Assembly: GCA_024233875.1 (NCBI GenBank)
Contig: JACKPB010000012.1
Location: forward strand, 1 to 64,000
Reading direction: 5' to 3'
From: Leptospiraceae bacterium
GTDB lineage: Bacteria; Spirochaetota; Leptospiria; Leptospirales; Leptospiraceae
DNA length: 64,000 nucleotides
Numbering within the stretch: position 1 is the stretch's first letter; the number at the start of each line of letters is the position of its first letter. The notes beneath the pieces were generated by a model. The model made no database searches. It worked only from the letters and a program-made list of their open reading frames with translations, and was not told the origin of the DNA. Position numbers and translations under genes: made by a program. Of this stretch, positions 1 through 9,081 are shown piece by piece.

Positions 1-2
1 CG

Positions 3-833
3 ATCAATCTGGAGACAATCAATCAGTTTTACGGATTGAACCTGAAGCCCTTTGAGGTAGAAGAATTTCTGAAAAAAGAGATCGGAAAGGAAAATTATCC
101 CAATCCGAAAAACTTTGAAGAAAAGGCGATTTCTCTGATCGGTAGACCGCTCTATGAAGCCTTCATCCGTGGCTATACCATGAAGCAATGGAATAAAGAC
201 CCGCGTGAACTTCCTGAGTTTATATTGAATCGTCTACCGATACGAAGTAATTATAATGAAAGCTACTACTACAGCCGTTATCAGGGAATTCCCATCGATG
301 GATATGCAAAGATATTTGATAGGATTCTCAGTCATCCTAAAATTCATATCCGTTTGAACACGGATTATTTTGCAGTGAAAGATCAGATTCCGAAAGATTC
401 TACTCTTGTCTATTCGGGTCCTATAGATCAGTTCTTTGAGTATAAGTTCGGTCGTCTGGACTATCGAACGATTGATTTCGAAAAAGAAATAGTTCCCTAT
501 GAAGACTATCAGGGAACTTCGGTCATGAATTATGCTGAAGAAACCGTTCCCTACACCAGGATTCATGAGCCAAAGCATTTGCATCCCGAAAGAGTGATAC
601 AGAAAAAGAAGTCCATGATCATCCGGGAGTTCTCCAGACTCGATGACGGCACCAATCCCTACTATCCCATCAATGATGAAAAAAACACGCAAATGGTGAA
701 ACTCTATAGGGAAGAAGCTTCCAAATTGAAAAATGTTTACATCAGCGGAAGATTGGGGGATTATAAGTACTATGATATGCACCAAACGATTGAGGCCGCT
801 TTGAATCTCTTTGAAGAAAAATTTCTTGGTTGA
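3..833 (+). CDS. glf: UDP-galactopyranose mutase, C-terminal part (5' end outside window)
   Basis: The reading frame is open from the first bases, so the gene starts upstream of the window; only the last 276 or so residues are seen. The enzyme converts UDP-galactopyranose to UDP-galactofuranose using reduced FAD in the cytoplasm, supplying galactofuranose for surface glycans. Typical Glf blocks are visible: ETINQFYG near the start, RPLYEAFIRGYTMKQW, the NYNESYYYSRYQGIPIDGYA region and the C-terminal GRLGDYKYYDMHQTIEAAL block that completes the FAD-binding fold. A GT2 glycosyltransferase starts 3 bp after its stop, then a GlfT2-like galactofuranosyltransferase, which fits a galactofuranose pathway. 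No frame damage is visible in the part present. Confidence 0.93.
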   Translation: MNLETINQFYGLNLKPFEVEEFLKKEIGKENYPNPKNFEEKAISLIGRPLYEAFIRGYTMKQWNKDPRELPEFILNRLPIRSNYNESYYYSRYQGIPIDGYAKIFDRILSHPKIHIRLNTDYFAVKDQIPKDSTLVYSGPIDQFFEYKFGRLDYRTIDFEKEIVPYEDYQGTSVMNYAEETVPYTRIHEPKHLHPERVIQKKKSMIIREFSRLDDGTNPYYPINDEKNTQMVKLYREEASKLKNVYISGRLGDYKYYDMHQTIEAALNLFEEKFLG

Positions 834-836
834 TTT

Positions 837-1607
837 ATGAATGATCTGGTATCCGTCATCATGCCTGTTTTCAATGCTGAAAAGTATTTGAAACAAACTC
901 TTGAATCCCTTCTGAATCAGGAGTATGCAAACTGGGAGTTGATCGCTGTAGACGACAAATCCAAAGACGGAAGCCTATCCATTCTCAGGGAGTTTTCCAA
1001 AAAAGAACCCCGAATTGTGCTTATCGAAAAGGAGCAGAACTCGGGTTCTGCGGATTCCAGAAATAAAGGAATCGATAGAGCAGGGGGAAGGTTCATCGCC
1101 TTTCTGGATGCCGATGATCTCTGGGATCCCGACTTCTTATCCTCAATGACAAAGTACATGACGGAAAATGATTCCGCTTTTAGTTTTGCTTCCTATCGTA
1201 TCATTGATGAATCCGGTAATGAATTGACCAAACCCTTTTTGATTGAAAACAAAAAATACAATTATTTTGACATGCTTCTCTACAATAGGGTGGGTCTCCT
1301 CACGGCTATGTATGACGTATCCAAAATTGGAAAGATGCATTTCGATGTCTCTTTAAAAAGCCTCCGGGATGACTATGCCCTCTGGCTTGACATTCTGGGA
1401 AAATCAAATTACGGTTTGGGATATCAGGGGATCATAGCCTCCTACCGTGTCCATAGCAATGCTATGACATCAAATAAGAAGCGCGTCTTCAGAGCTCACT
1501 ACAATATGCTCCGCAAGCATGCCGGTCATTCCATTCTTCCTTCCTTTTTCTTTACCTCCACACACTTTCTCAATGGTTTTAGAAAATACATTCTCAACAA
1601 ATTATGA
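837..1607 (+). CDS. GT2-family glycosyltransferase
   Basis: A 256-residue GT-A fold glycosyltransferase, expected to work on the cytoplasmic face and add one sugar from a nucleotide-sugar donor to a growing surface glycan. The N-terminus shows the family core VSVIMPVFNAEKYL, then ELIAVDDKSKDGS for nucleotide binding and AFLDADDLWDPDFL with the metal-binding DXD-type acidic cluster. The C-terminal third (SLRDDYALWLDIL, then YRVHSNAMTSNK) is typical of WcaA/RfbF-like enzymes. ATG 837 is 3 bp after the glf stop, and its TGA overlaps the ATG of the next gene (ATGA), so the genes are probably co-translated. Donor and acceptor cannot be read from sequence. Confidence 0.9.
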   Translation: MNDLVSVIMPVFNAEKYLKQTLESLLNQEYANWELIAVDDKSKDGSLSILREFSKKEPRIVLIEKEQNSGSADSRNKGIDRAGGRFIAFLDADDLWDPDFLSSMTKYMTENDSAFSFASYRIIDESGNELTKPFLIENKKYNYFDMLLYNRVGLLTAMYDVSKIGKMHFDVSLKSLRDDYALWLDILGKSNYGLGYQGIIASYRVHSNAMTSNKKRVFRAHYNMLRKHAGHSILPSFFFTSTHFLNGFRKYILNKL

Positions 1608-3097
1608 TTTTATTCGGGTTTCAATTTACCGGTTTGGAATTTGTTCCGGATCTGTACTACAAGAAGTCTAATCGGGTAGATAGCCTACCTTTCTTAAAAA
1701 AATCAGAAACCATAGATTTCGGAGCTTACTTCCACTACTTTCCCATAGGATTGTGGAAGGAGTTCACCGATTTAAAATCTCTTTCCTTTTCCATTCAATT
1801 TTCTGGATATCTAAAAATCAGGCTCATCGGTAGAAGGGATGGGGAAGATAAGATTCTCAGAGAAATTGAGTCCGACTCGGGTAGCATTGAAATCGATTTC
1901 GATCTGGATACTCTCGCATCCAATGAATATATATTTCCGGAAATCCTAGCTCTGGAGGATTCTCATCTACTCTCAGCGGAATTCAAAACCTCTGATCCAC
2001 CTTCAAATTCTATTCGTCTTGCCCTCATCATAACTACCTACAATCGGGAAGACTACATCAGAAAAAATCTCGAAAAGATCGGGACCTATTATGAATCTCA
2101 CAAAGAAGAGATCCCATTTGAGATTTTTCTGGTAGACAATGCATCCAATCTAAACGTACCCGATTCTTCTTTTCTCAACTACATAAAAAACAAAAACCTG
2201 GGTGGATCCGGTGGATTTACCAGAGGAATCATTTCTGCTCTGGATAAAAAATCCTTCACCCATTTTTGTTTGATGGATGATGATGTAGAAGTGGATCCTT
2301 CTTTTCTGGAGAGATTGTTTTCCTTTCTCTCTTTTCTGAAGAAAGAATATTCTGAAGAGACAATCTCGGGAAGTATCCTCAGAAAAGATCTTCCGAAGAT
2401 CCAATATGAATGGACGGGGGAATGGAACGGAATTCTTCAGAAGATCAATTATCGGAATCTCGATCTCTCCGGTTTTCAGAATCTGGATTCTATCAAAAAT
2501 CGCAATACAAAGAAAAATACATTTTCAGCCTGGTGTTTGGTCTGCTATCCCGAGTCCTATTTCCAGAAAAATGGTCTGCCCCTGCCACTCTTTATCCGGG
2601 GGGATGATCTTGAGTTCAGTCTCAGAAATAAGATCCAACCCATCCTTCTGAAAGGTTTCTCTGTCTGGCACGAGACTTTTGATCCATCGAAGCAGAGAGA
2701 TTGGTTGGCCTATTACAACACCAGAAATTATTTGATCATCAATTTTCTCTATGCGGACTTCGGAAGGTTGAAGTTTTTTCCTCTGATAGGAATTCGGCTC
2801 TTCTATTATCTTCTCAAAAAAAGAAAATCGATTCCTTTCATGAAAAAAGCGATTCTGGACATCCTCTCACCTGATAGTTTTTGGGGGGAGGAAACTTCGG
2901 ATCTTCTCCACAAAAACCTCATGAAAATCCAATCAGAGGAGTCGATTTTTCTTTCCTGCTTCAAAATTATTTATTCTGGTATGAAAGTATTCCGGAACTA
3001 CTCCGGGATTCAAAGCACTCTCAAAAAGAAAAAATCGTATCTGACAGGAATGGAATACTGGAAAGAAAAAGTCTTCCGGGACGAATTGGGAAATTGA
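1604..3097 (+). CDS. GlfT2-like galactofuranosyltransferase (paralogue A)
   Basis: A 497-residue protein with an N-terminal beta-rich region (about 1-130) and a GT2 domain after LALIITTYNRED. It has the hallmarks of the GlfT2 family: VDNAS, a NLGGSGGFTRG turn, the metal-binding CLMDDDVEVDPSFLERL block, and FIRGDDLEFSLR followed by FSVWHE, the region carrying the catalytic base and metal-binding His in GlfT2. The family polymerises galactofuranose from UDP-Galf; here it lies two genes after glf. The start overlaps the previous stop by 4 bp. A paralogue with the same architecture lies at 7574-9052, so the two may make different Galf linkages (inference). Confidence 0.85.
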   Translation: MILFGFQFTGLEFVPDLYYKKSNRVDSLPFLKKSETIDFGAYFHYFPIGLWKEFTDLKSLSFSIQFSGYLKIRLIGRRDGEDKILREIESDSGSIEIDFDLDTLASNEYIFPEILALEDSHLLSAEFKTSDPPSNSIRLALIITTYNREDYIRKNLEKIGTYYESHKEEIPFEIFLVDNASNLNVPDSSFLNYIKNKNLGGSGGFTRGIISALDKKSFTHFCLMDDDVEVDPSFLERLFSFLSFLKKEYSEETISGSILRKDLPKIQYEWTGEWNGILQKINYRNLDLSGFQNLDSIKNRNTKKNTFSAWCLVCYPESYFQKNGLPLPLFIRGDDLEFSLRNKIQPILLKGFSVWHETFDPSKQRDWLAYYNTRNYLIINFLYADFGRLKFFPLIGIRLFYYLLKKRKSIPFMKKAILDILSPDSFWGEETSDLLHKNLMKIQSEESIFLSCFKIIYSGMKVFRNYSGIQSTLKKKKSYLTGMEYWKEKVFRDELGN

Positions 3098-3155
3098 TTC
3101 GGGGAGGTGAATTTCTCATTTGACAGAGAGTTTATCTGTTCAAAACTGAACCAAC

Positions 3156-3707
3156 ATGGAGTTTCAACGATATTCTATACCCGGACCCGTTCTCATTTTG
3201 CCTAAGGTCTTCGGAGATGAGAGAGGATTTTTTACCGAATCCTTCAAGGCTTCCAGTTTTGAGAAAGAGGGACTTCCCGTGCATTTTCCTCAGGACAATC
3301 ACTCCCGGTCCTCTGCCGGTGTTCTTCGTGGACTCCATTTCCAGATACCTCCCGTCCCTCAGGGGAAATTGGTGAGGGTAGTTCGGGGTTCGGTCATTGA
3401 TGTAGTGGTGGACATCAGAAAAGAGTCTCCCCATTTCGGAAAATGGATTTCCGTAGAGCTCAATGAGGAGAACAAACATATGTTCTATGTACCTCCCGGA
3501 TTCGCGCATGGATTTCTTACTCTAAAGGATGGAACGGACTTTCTCTACAAGGTCACCGAGGAATACTCTCCTCAAAATGAACTCGGAATTCAGTGCTTCG
3601 ACTCCGATTTGTCCATCCCCTGGAAGGATTGGTACTCAGGTGAATTCATTCTTTCAGCTAAGGACAAAACTGCGCCCGATCTGAAGAATTTCAATTCCCC
3701 ATTTTAA
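3156..3707 (+). CDS. rfbC: dTDP-4-dehydrorhamnose 3,5-epimerase
   Basis: RmlC epimerises dTDP-4-keto-6-deoxyglucose at C3 and C5, the third step of dTDP-L-rhamnose synthesis in the cytoplasm. The 183-residue length is usual. The cupin fold is recognised by ERGFFTESF, the substrate-binding QDNHSRSS, RGLHFQ with the catalytic His, and PPGFAHGFLTL, with the active-site Tyr in DFLYKVTEEY. It is followed 5 bp later by rfbD, then rfbB. A 58-bp gap separates it from the upstream glycosyltransferase; a TTGACA hexamer lies there (3120-3125) without a convincing -10 box. Confidence 0.96.
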   Translation: MEFQRYSIPGPVLILPKVFGDERGFFTESFKASSFEKEGLPVHFPQDNHSRSSAGVLRGLHFQIPPVPQGKLVRVVRGSVIDVVVDIRKESPHFGKWISVELNEENKHMFYVPPGFAHGFLTLKDGTDFLYKVTEEYSPQNELGIQCFDSDLSIPWKDWYSGEFILSAKDKTAPDLKNFNSPF

Positions 3708-3712
3708 GAATT

Positions 3713-4636
3713 ATGATTTTTATTACAGGATCTACAGGCCAACTCGGACAGGAGCTTTCCAGACTTCTCAACGATTCTATCTATACCTACAGGACCTTTG
3801 CACTTTCTGAATGGGACATCACCGATCTCCATAGGTCTCAGGAGATTTTGGATATCCAACCCGACATCCTGATCAATGCTTCTGCTTATACCGCTGTGGA
3901 TCGCTCCGAAGAAGAAAGAGAAATCGCAAGGGAAGTGAATTCTGCGGCAGTAGGAGCTCTCGCAGAAGAGTGTAAGAAAAGAAACATCCGATTCATTCAT
4001 ATTTCCACCGACTTTGTTTTTACTCTGAATCCTATCGTGGAAGACGGGCATCTCAGGTATTGGAAGACAAATTCTCCCACCAGGACTCTCGGAGCCTATG
4101 CTGAAACCAAAAAGCAGGGAGAAGAATTCATTCAATCTGTCTTCGGAGACTCTCCAAACTATCATATCATTCGTACCAGCTGGCTCTATTCCTCCTTCGG
4201 AATGAATTTTCCCCGGACGATTCTCAGGCTCCTGAAGGATCCCTCCAGAAAGGAACTGAAGGTCATTGAAGATCAGATCGGCAGACCTACCTGGGCATTT
4301 CGATTGGCTGAATTCCTTCTCAATCTCATCGCCAGCATTCACAAAAAAGATGGGAATCTAAAGCCCATCTATCATTTTTCCAATTCAGGAATAGCTTCCT
4401 GGTATGACTTTGCGGTTGCCGTTCAGGAAATTGGTCTCAAGAAGGGGATTTTGAAGGAAAAAAAGCTAATTCTCCCCATCCCCACAGAGGCGTATCCGAC
4501 TCCTGCCGTTCGTCCCAGGTTTTCAGTGATGGACCTATCGGAAAGCTATGAACTCATGGAGAAAATTCCTCATTGGAGGGAGGATCTCGAACTTTGTTTG
4601 GGGGATCCCAAAACTATTTTAGGATGGAATGTATGA
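3713..4636 (+). CDS. rfbD: dTDP-4-dehydrorhamnose reductase
   Basis: RmlD reduces dTDP-4-keto-L-rhamnose to dTDP-L-rhamnose with NAD(P)H, the last step of the pathway. It is an extended-SDR enzyme of 307 residues: glycine motif GSTGQLGQ at residues 6-13, NASAYTAVDRSEEE, the STDFVF strand, and the active-site Tyr and Lys in YAETKKQGEE. The final PTPAVRPRFSVMD is family-typical. Note that STDFVFTLNPIVEDGHLRYW replaces the more usual S-T-D-Y-V-F-D-G segment with a longer loop. Its stop codon overlaps the rfbB start (ATGA), implying translational coupling. Confidence 0.95.
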   Translation: MIFITGSTGQLGQELSRLLNDSIYTYRTFALSEWDITDLHRSQEILDIQPDILINASAYTAVDRSEEEREIAREVNSAAVGALAEECKKRNIRFIHISTDFVFTLNPIVEDGHLRYWKTNSPTRTLGAYAETKKQGEEFIQSVFGDSPNYHIIRTSWLYSSFGMNFPRTILRLLKDPSRKELKVIEDQIGRPTWAFRLAEFLLNLIASIHKKDGNLKPIYHFSNSGIASWYDFAVAVQEIGLKKGILKEKKLILPIPTEAYPTPAVRPRFSVMDLSESYELMEKIPHWREDLELCLGDPKTILGWNV

Positions 4637-5685
4637 AGACTGTGCTCGTCACGGGTGGTGCCGGTTTTATTGGTTCAAATTTTGTTCACTATCTTTTAGA
4701 AAATCGAAATGATCTCCATGTTGTTGTCTTAGACAAATTGACCTATGCAGGTAATTTAAAAAATCTCTCCAGATGGGAAAAGGATTCCCGCTTCTCCTTC
4801 GAAAAGGGCGACATAGCAGAAAAAAACGATGTTCTGGCGGTTTTCCAAAAGTATTCCATCGATTGGATAGCTCATTTTGCGGCTGAGAGTCATGTGGATC
4901 GTTCCATTCTCGGTCCGGAAGAATTTGTCCGTACCAATGTAGTGGGAACTTTTGTACTTCTGGAAACAGCCAGAACTACCTGGAATCAAAACTTTGAGGG
5001 GAAGAGATTTCTCCATGTCTCTACAGATGAAGTCTATGGAACTCTCGGAGAATCCGGATTTTTTACGGAAGAAACTCCCTACGCTCCCAATTCTCCGTAT
5101 TCCGCATCGAAAGCCGGATCGGATCATTTAGTTCGCTCCTACTTTCATACCTATGGAATGCCTGTAGTCACCACGAATTGCTCCAATAATTACGGTCCCT
5201 TTCATTTCCCGGAAAAACTAATCCCCCTTATGATTTTGAATTGTCTTCATGGAAAAAACCTACCTGTCTACGGGGATGGGAAAAATATCAGAGATTGGCT
5301 TTTTGTTAAGGACCATTGCTCTGCCATAGCCCTGGCTTTGGAGAAAGGTCGGGCGGGAGAAACCTATGCCGTCGGCACACGAAATGAAAAAAATAATCTG
5401 GAAATTGTAGAAACGATTTGTAAGATCATGGATGAGCACTTTCCGGAAAAAGCGCCGCATTCAAAATTAATACAGTTTGTGAAGGATCGACCCGGTCATG
5501 ACTTCCGTTATGCAATCGATCCCTCCAAGATTGAGAAAGAATTGGGTTGGAAACCCGTTTATTCCTTTGAAAAAGCGATTCGTGATACAATTCAATGGTA
5601 TCTCGAGAATGAAGATTGGTGGAAAGAAATTCTTTCCGGAAAGTATCAGGAGTACTACAGTTCCCAGTATGACACCGGGAAATGA
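4633..5685 (+). CDS. rfbB: dTDP-glucose 4,6-dehydratase
   Basis: RmlB converts dTDP-glucose to dTDP-4-keto-6-deoxyglucose with bound NAD+, the second step of dTDP-rhamnose synthesis. The 350-residue product starting MKTVLVTGGAGFIGSNF carries the GxxGxxG motif, the FAAESHVDRSI block, the catalytic STDEVYG (Thr-Asp-Glu) and YSASKAGSDHLV (Tyr-xxx-Lys), then NNYGPFHFPEKL. ATG 4633 overlaps the rfbD stop and fits the family N-terminus; an in-frame ATG at 4624 would add only three residues. Operon order is rfbC-rfbD-rfbB. The thymidylyltransferase gene rfbA is not in the window, and glmS follows 39 bp later. Confidence 0.96.
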   Translation: MKTVLVTGGAGFIGSNFVHYLLENRNDLHVVVLDKLTYAGNLKNLSRWEKDSRFSFEKGDIAEKNDVLAVFQKYSIDWIAHFAAESHVDRSILGPEEFVRTNVVGTFVLLETARTTWNQNFEGKRFLHVSTDEVYGTLGESGFFTEETPYAPNSPYSASKAGSDHLVRSYFHTYGMPVVTTNCSNNYGPFHFPEKLIPLMILNCLHGKNLPVYGDGKNIRDWLFVKDHCSAIALALEKGRAGETYAVGTRNEKNNLEIVETICKIMDEHFPEKAPHSKLIQFVKDRPGHDFRYAIDPSKIEKELGWKPVYSFEKAIRDTIQWYLENEDWWKEILSGKYQEYYSSQYDTGK

Positions 5686-5724
5686 AATCTCCGTTGAAAA
5701 TTGTAAGATAGGATTAATCGTAAA

Positions 5725-7557
5725 ATGTGTGGAATAGTAGGCTATATCGGACCTAAATTAGCGGATGCGGTACTTCTTTTTGGATTGTATCGTTTGGAAT
5801 ACCGGGGATATGACTCGGCAGGGATAGCAGTGATTGACGATGGAGAGATAGAAATCCGAAAAGATACCGGTAAGATCCGAAACCTCGAAAGACTTTTGAA
5901 AGAGCATCCGGTCGAAGGAAATGTCGGAATCGGTCACACACGTTGGGCAACTCACGGTGCACCCACCTCGGTCAACGCTCACCCCCATGCGGATGCGTCT
6001 AAGAGCATTGCTGTAGTACACAATGGGATCATTGAAAATTATGATCAAATTCGAAAAGATCTACAATCCAAAAATTTTCTTTTTGTTTCCGACACCGATA
6101 CAGAAGTCATCCCCCAATTACTGAAATCCAATAACTTCAGTAAGGATGAAGAATACGATATCTTCAAAACTACAATCTCCAAACTCGAAGGTAGATTTGC
6201 CTTTTTGATTTTGGTGGAAGACAAACCGGATCGAGTTTTCTTTTGTAGAAACGGATCTCCTCTTGTCTACGGTCGATCTGAAAATGAAGGCTTTCTGGTG
6301 AGTGATAGTTCGGCTTTCATTGCATCCGTCAAAGAGCAGTACTTCGTCAAAGACGGTGAGTGGGGATGGATTACCCGGGAAGGGATCGTTTTGTTTGATA
6401 AAGACGGGAATCGAAAGGAACCCGAACTCATCGAAGTGGATCATGACCTCACCCAGTATGAGAAGAATGGATATGAGCATTTTATGCTCAAGGAGATTTT
6501 CGAACAACCCACTGTAGTACGCAATATTCTCGACAAACGTATCGGTGCCAATAATCTTATCAATTTTTCCGAACTGACCATGAGTAAGGACTTTCAGGCA
6601 AAATTATTTCGGATCGTATTCACCAGTGCGGGAACTTCCCTGCATGCCGCTATGATCGGTAAATTGTACATTGAGAAGTTTGCCAAGATCATGACGGAAG
6701 TGGAGTTTTCCTCGGAGTTTCGATATCGAAACCCTATCCTCGAAGGGGATACCCTGGTCATAGCCATCTCCCAGAGCGGGGAGACTGCCGACACTCTGGC
6801 CAGCATTCACAGTGCCAAGGCGAAGTTCCTTAAGGTCTTATCTTTTGTCAATCAAATCAATTCTTCTATTTCGAGAGAGTCCACTGCGGCGGCGAATTTG
6901 TTTGCCGGAACAGAGATCGGAGTGGCTTCCACCAAAGCCTATGTAGCGGAATTGGTGAGTCTGCTTCTGTATTCCCTTCATCTCGCCAAATTGAAATGGA
7001 TTCTGACGGATGAAGAAATCTCCGTGATCCTCGAAGAAGTAAAGAAGCTTCCCAAGCAGATAGAGCAGATCTTAGAAAAAGCTGATTCCATTAAAGAAAT
7101 CGCATATACCATGAGAGACAAAAGAGATTTTATTTTTCTCGGAAGATCCTACGAGCATCCAACAGCTCTCGAGGGAGCACTGAAACTCAAAGAGATTTCC
7201 TATGCTCATGCTTCCGGTTATGCCGGAGGAGAATTCAAACACGGTCCGATTGCTCTTGTCTCCAAAGATGTTCCTGTGATCTGTATTACACCCAAGAGTG
7301 AAGTCTATACCAAAATGGTTTCCAATCTAGAGGAAGTTCGTGCCAGAAATGGAATCATTTTTTCTATTCATACCGAAGGAGATGAAAGTGTTCCCGCTCT
7401 TTCCAACTATTCCTTTGCAATTCCGGATTGTTCGGAATACATCACCCCCATCCTGAGTGTGATACCTCTCCAATTGTTTGCCTACTACGTAGCCATTGCT
7501 AAAGGATGTGAACCCGATCAACCCAGGAACCTGGCCAAATCAGTAACCGTAGAGTAA
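5725..7557 (+). CDS. glmS: Glutamine-fructose-6-phosphate aminotransferase (isomerising)
   Basis: GlmS makes glucosamine-6-phosphate from fructose-6-phosphate and glutamine, feeding UDP-GlcNAc, peptidoglycan and lipopolysaccharide. The 610-residue length matches the family. The N-terminal nucleophile Cys2 is in MCGIVGYIG, and GHTRWATHG and HNGIIENY belong to the glutaminase domain. Two SIS domains follow (TSAGTSLHAAMIGKLYIEKF and LGRSYEHPTALEGALKLKEI), with AGGEFKHGPIALV and the invariant C-terminus LAKSVTVE. It sits between rfbB and a GlfT2-like gene, so it is embedded in the glycan locus. I see no glmS-ribozyme-like structure in the 39-bp upstream gap. Confidence 0.98.
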   Translation: MCGIVGYIGPKLADAVLLFGLYRLEYRGYDSAGIAVIDDGEIEIRKDTGKIRNLERLLKEHPVEGNVGIGHTRWATHGAPTSVNAHPHADASKSIAVVHNGIIENYDQIRKDLQSKNFLFVSDTDTEVIPQLLKSNNFSKDEEYDIFKTTISKLEGRFAFLILVEDKPDRVFFCRNGSPLVYGRSENEGFLVSDSSAFIASVKEQYFVKDGEWGWITREGIVLFDKDGNRKEPELIEVDHDLTQYEKNGYEHFMLKEIFEQPTVVRNILDKRIGANNLINFSELTMSKDFQAKLFRIVFTSAGTSLHAAMIGKLYIEKFAKIMTEVEFSSEFRYRNPILEGDTLVIAISQSGETADTLASIHSAKAKFLKVLSFVNQINSSISRESTAAANLFAGTEIGVASTKAYVAELVSLLLYSLHLAKLKWILTDEEISVILEEVKKLPKQIEQILEKADSIKEIAYTMRDKRDFIFLGRSYEHPTALEGALKLKEISYAHASGYAGGEFKHGPIALVSKDVPVICITPKSEVYTKMVSNLEEVRARNGIIFSIHTEGDESVPALSNYSFAIPDCSEYITPILSVIPLQLFAYYVAIAKGCEPDQPRNLAKSVTVE

Positions 7558-7573
7558 ACCGGTAGGATAATCT

Positions 7574-9052
7574 ATGCTTTTGTACACCCTCCGTTGGACG
7601 AAAGAAAGACTAAAATTTCCACTCTACTTTCGTCTGAAGGGAAATGCAGATATTACAGAAAGATCTTTTGTTCTTCTGAACGGATCCTCTGTTAGTTTTG
7701 ATACCTATTTCAATTCCTTCTGCCCTCTGAAATGGAGCCTGTTTACTGAATTAGAAAATGTCAAACTCTCCATCCGGGCGAGGGGAAAAGGCAAACTCAC
7801 AATTTATGTTCGGGATCGTCATCAGATACAAATCGAAAGAGAATTAGAGTTTGATTCTATAGATACAGTTCTGGACATTCCCTTTCCGAAATCTGAATCT
7901 CTTGTCTACCCTGAATTGGAAGCCAAAGATCGATTGGAGATTCAAAAACTTGAGTATCACACAGAGTCTCCCAAACATTATCCCGATCTAACTCTTGTGA
8001 TGAATACCTATCGAAGAGAGGATTTTGTCCGTTCCCATCTGGTCGATCTCAAGACTTTCATCCAGTTTCATCCCGATCTAAAAGACAAATTTCAAATGAT
8101 TCTTGTCGACAATGCCTCTACACTGGGAGGATTGAGTGAATCCTTTCTGAGTCTGATACCTATCCGGGAAGGAAGTGAGGGATGCGGTTTTACCTTCGGA
8201 ATCGAAAAAGTGATTTCCCAACAAAAAAGCAGTCATGTGTGTATCATGGAAGATGATGTGGAATTTGATCCATTTTTTCTGGAGAGATTGTATTCCTTCC
8301 TCGCCCTTCTCAAACCGGAATACCATAAATCGATAGTGGCCGGAGCTATCCTGAGATATGATTCACCTCTGATTCAGCATGAAATCGGAAAAGAATTCAG
8401 AGGGTACTACTCCAAATCATTACTAAAAAATAAGAATCTATCCTTTCAGGAAAATGTACTACAGAATGAAGGCTTCCAATTTCCTAAGAATGGATTTGCC
8501 TCCTGGAGACTGGTCTCGATTCCCTTAGAATTGTTTTCGGAATTCGGTCAGATCTATCCCATGATCTTTCATGGATATGATCTGGAGTTTTTCCTTCGAT
8601 CCCGGGCTCATTTTCTTTCTCTGAATGGGTTTTCAGTTTGGCATGAGATCAATGACTACACACGTGAGAAATGGTTTTTCTACTACAAGGTGATCAATCA
8701 TATCATTTTGAATCTCATCTACTTTCCGGATAAGAAGAATATCTTCCTACTTTTTTTTGCCTACCGTGTCCTTCTCGATTTAATGCTGAAAAATAAGAAG
8801 GAAGAATTGTTTTGGTTTCGAAAGGCTCTAGAAGATGTCTTCATGGATATCGAAGAATTTAAGAAAAGGAGTATCAATGATATCCTCAATTTGAAAATTG
8901 ATGATCACTCCGAGATCTCCTATTTCAGTGAATGGAAGTACATCATCGGGTTGATCTATCGAATCATTCGGGAAAAGTCCGGACTGAGAAAGAAATTTCA
9001 GTCCATACTTCCCGACTTAAAGATCAGTCCGAAGTTCACTTCTGCAAAATAA
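7574..9052 (+). CDS. GlfT2-like galactofuranosyltransferase (paralogue B)
   Basis: A 492-residue paralogue of the gene at 1604-3097, with an N-terminal beta-rich region (about 1-135) and a GT2 catalytic domain from LTLVMNTYRRED. Matching landmarks are VDNAS, CIMEDDVEFDPFFLERL, FHGYDLEFFLRSRAHF and FSVWHEIND. Two differences from paralogue A stand out: the acidic metal motif is MEDD rather than MDDD, and the GGSGGF turn is replaced by GSEGCGFTFG, so donor or linkage specificity may differ (inference). It starts 16 bp after glmS and is the last + strand gene before a hairpin shared with the convergent czcA gene. Confidence 0.82.
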   Translation: MLLYTLRWTKERLKFPLYFRLKGNADITERSFVLLNGSSVSFDTYFNSFCPLKWSLFTELENVKLSIRARGKGKLTIYVRDRHQIQIERELEFDSIDTVLDIPFPKSESLVYPELEAKDRLEIQKLEYHTESPKHYPDLTLVMNTYRREDFVRSHLVDLKTFIQFHPDLKDKFQMILVDNASTLGGLSESFLSLIPIREGSEGCGFTFGIEKVISQQKSSHVCIMEDDVEFDPFFLERLYSFLALLKPEYHKSIVAGAILRYDSPLIQHEIGKEFRGYYSKSLLKNKNLSFQENVLQNEGFQFPKNGFASWRLVSIPLELFSEFGQIYPMIFHGYDLEFFLRSRAHFLSLNGFSVWHEINDYTREKWFFYYKVINHIILNLIYFPDKKNIFLLFFAYRVLLDLMLKNKKEELFWFRKALEDVFMDIEEFKKRSINDILNLKIDDHSEISYFSEWKYIIGLIYRIIREKSGLRKKFQSILPDLKISPKFTSAK

Positions 9053-9060
9053 AACCCGGA

Positions 9061-9081
9061 AGGATGATGATCAATCATCCT
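9061..9081. terminator. Convergent hairpin, probable bidirectional terminator
   Basis: A perfect 8-bp inverted repeat (AGGATGAT / ATCATCCT) with a 5-base loop lies between the convergent glycosyltransferase (ends 9052) and czcA (stop at 9071, inside the hairpin). There is no long T-run on either side, so intrinsic termination is inferred from position and symmetry only. Confidence 0.5.

Noticed and set aside
234..896. 220-residue minus-strand ORF over glf
   Set aside because: Antisense shadow of the clear Glf coding frame.
3120..3148. Promoter before rfbC
   Set aside because: TTGACA is present at 3120-3125, but no -10-like hexamer lies at proper distance, so no call was made.
5686..5724. 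glmS ribozyme upstream of glmS
   Set aside because: The gap is only 39 bp, far too short for the ribozyme fold.
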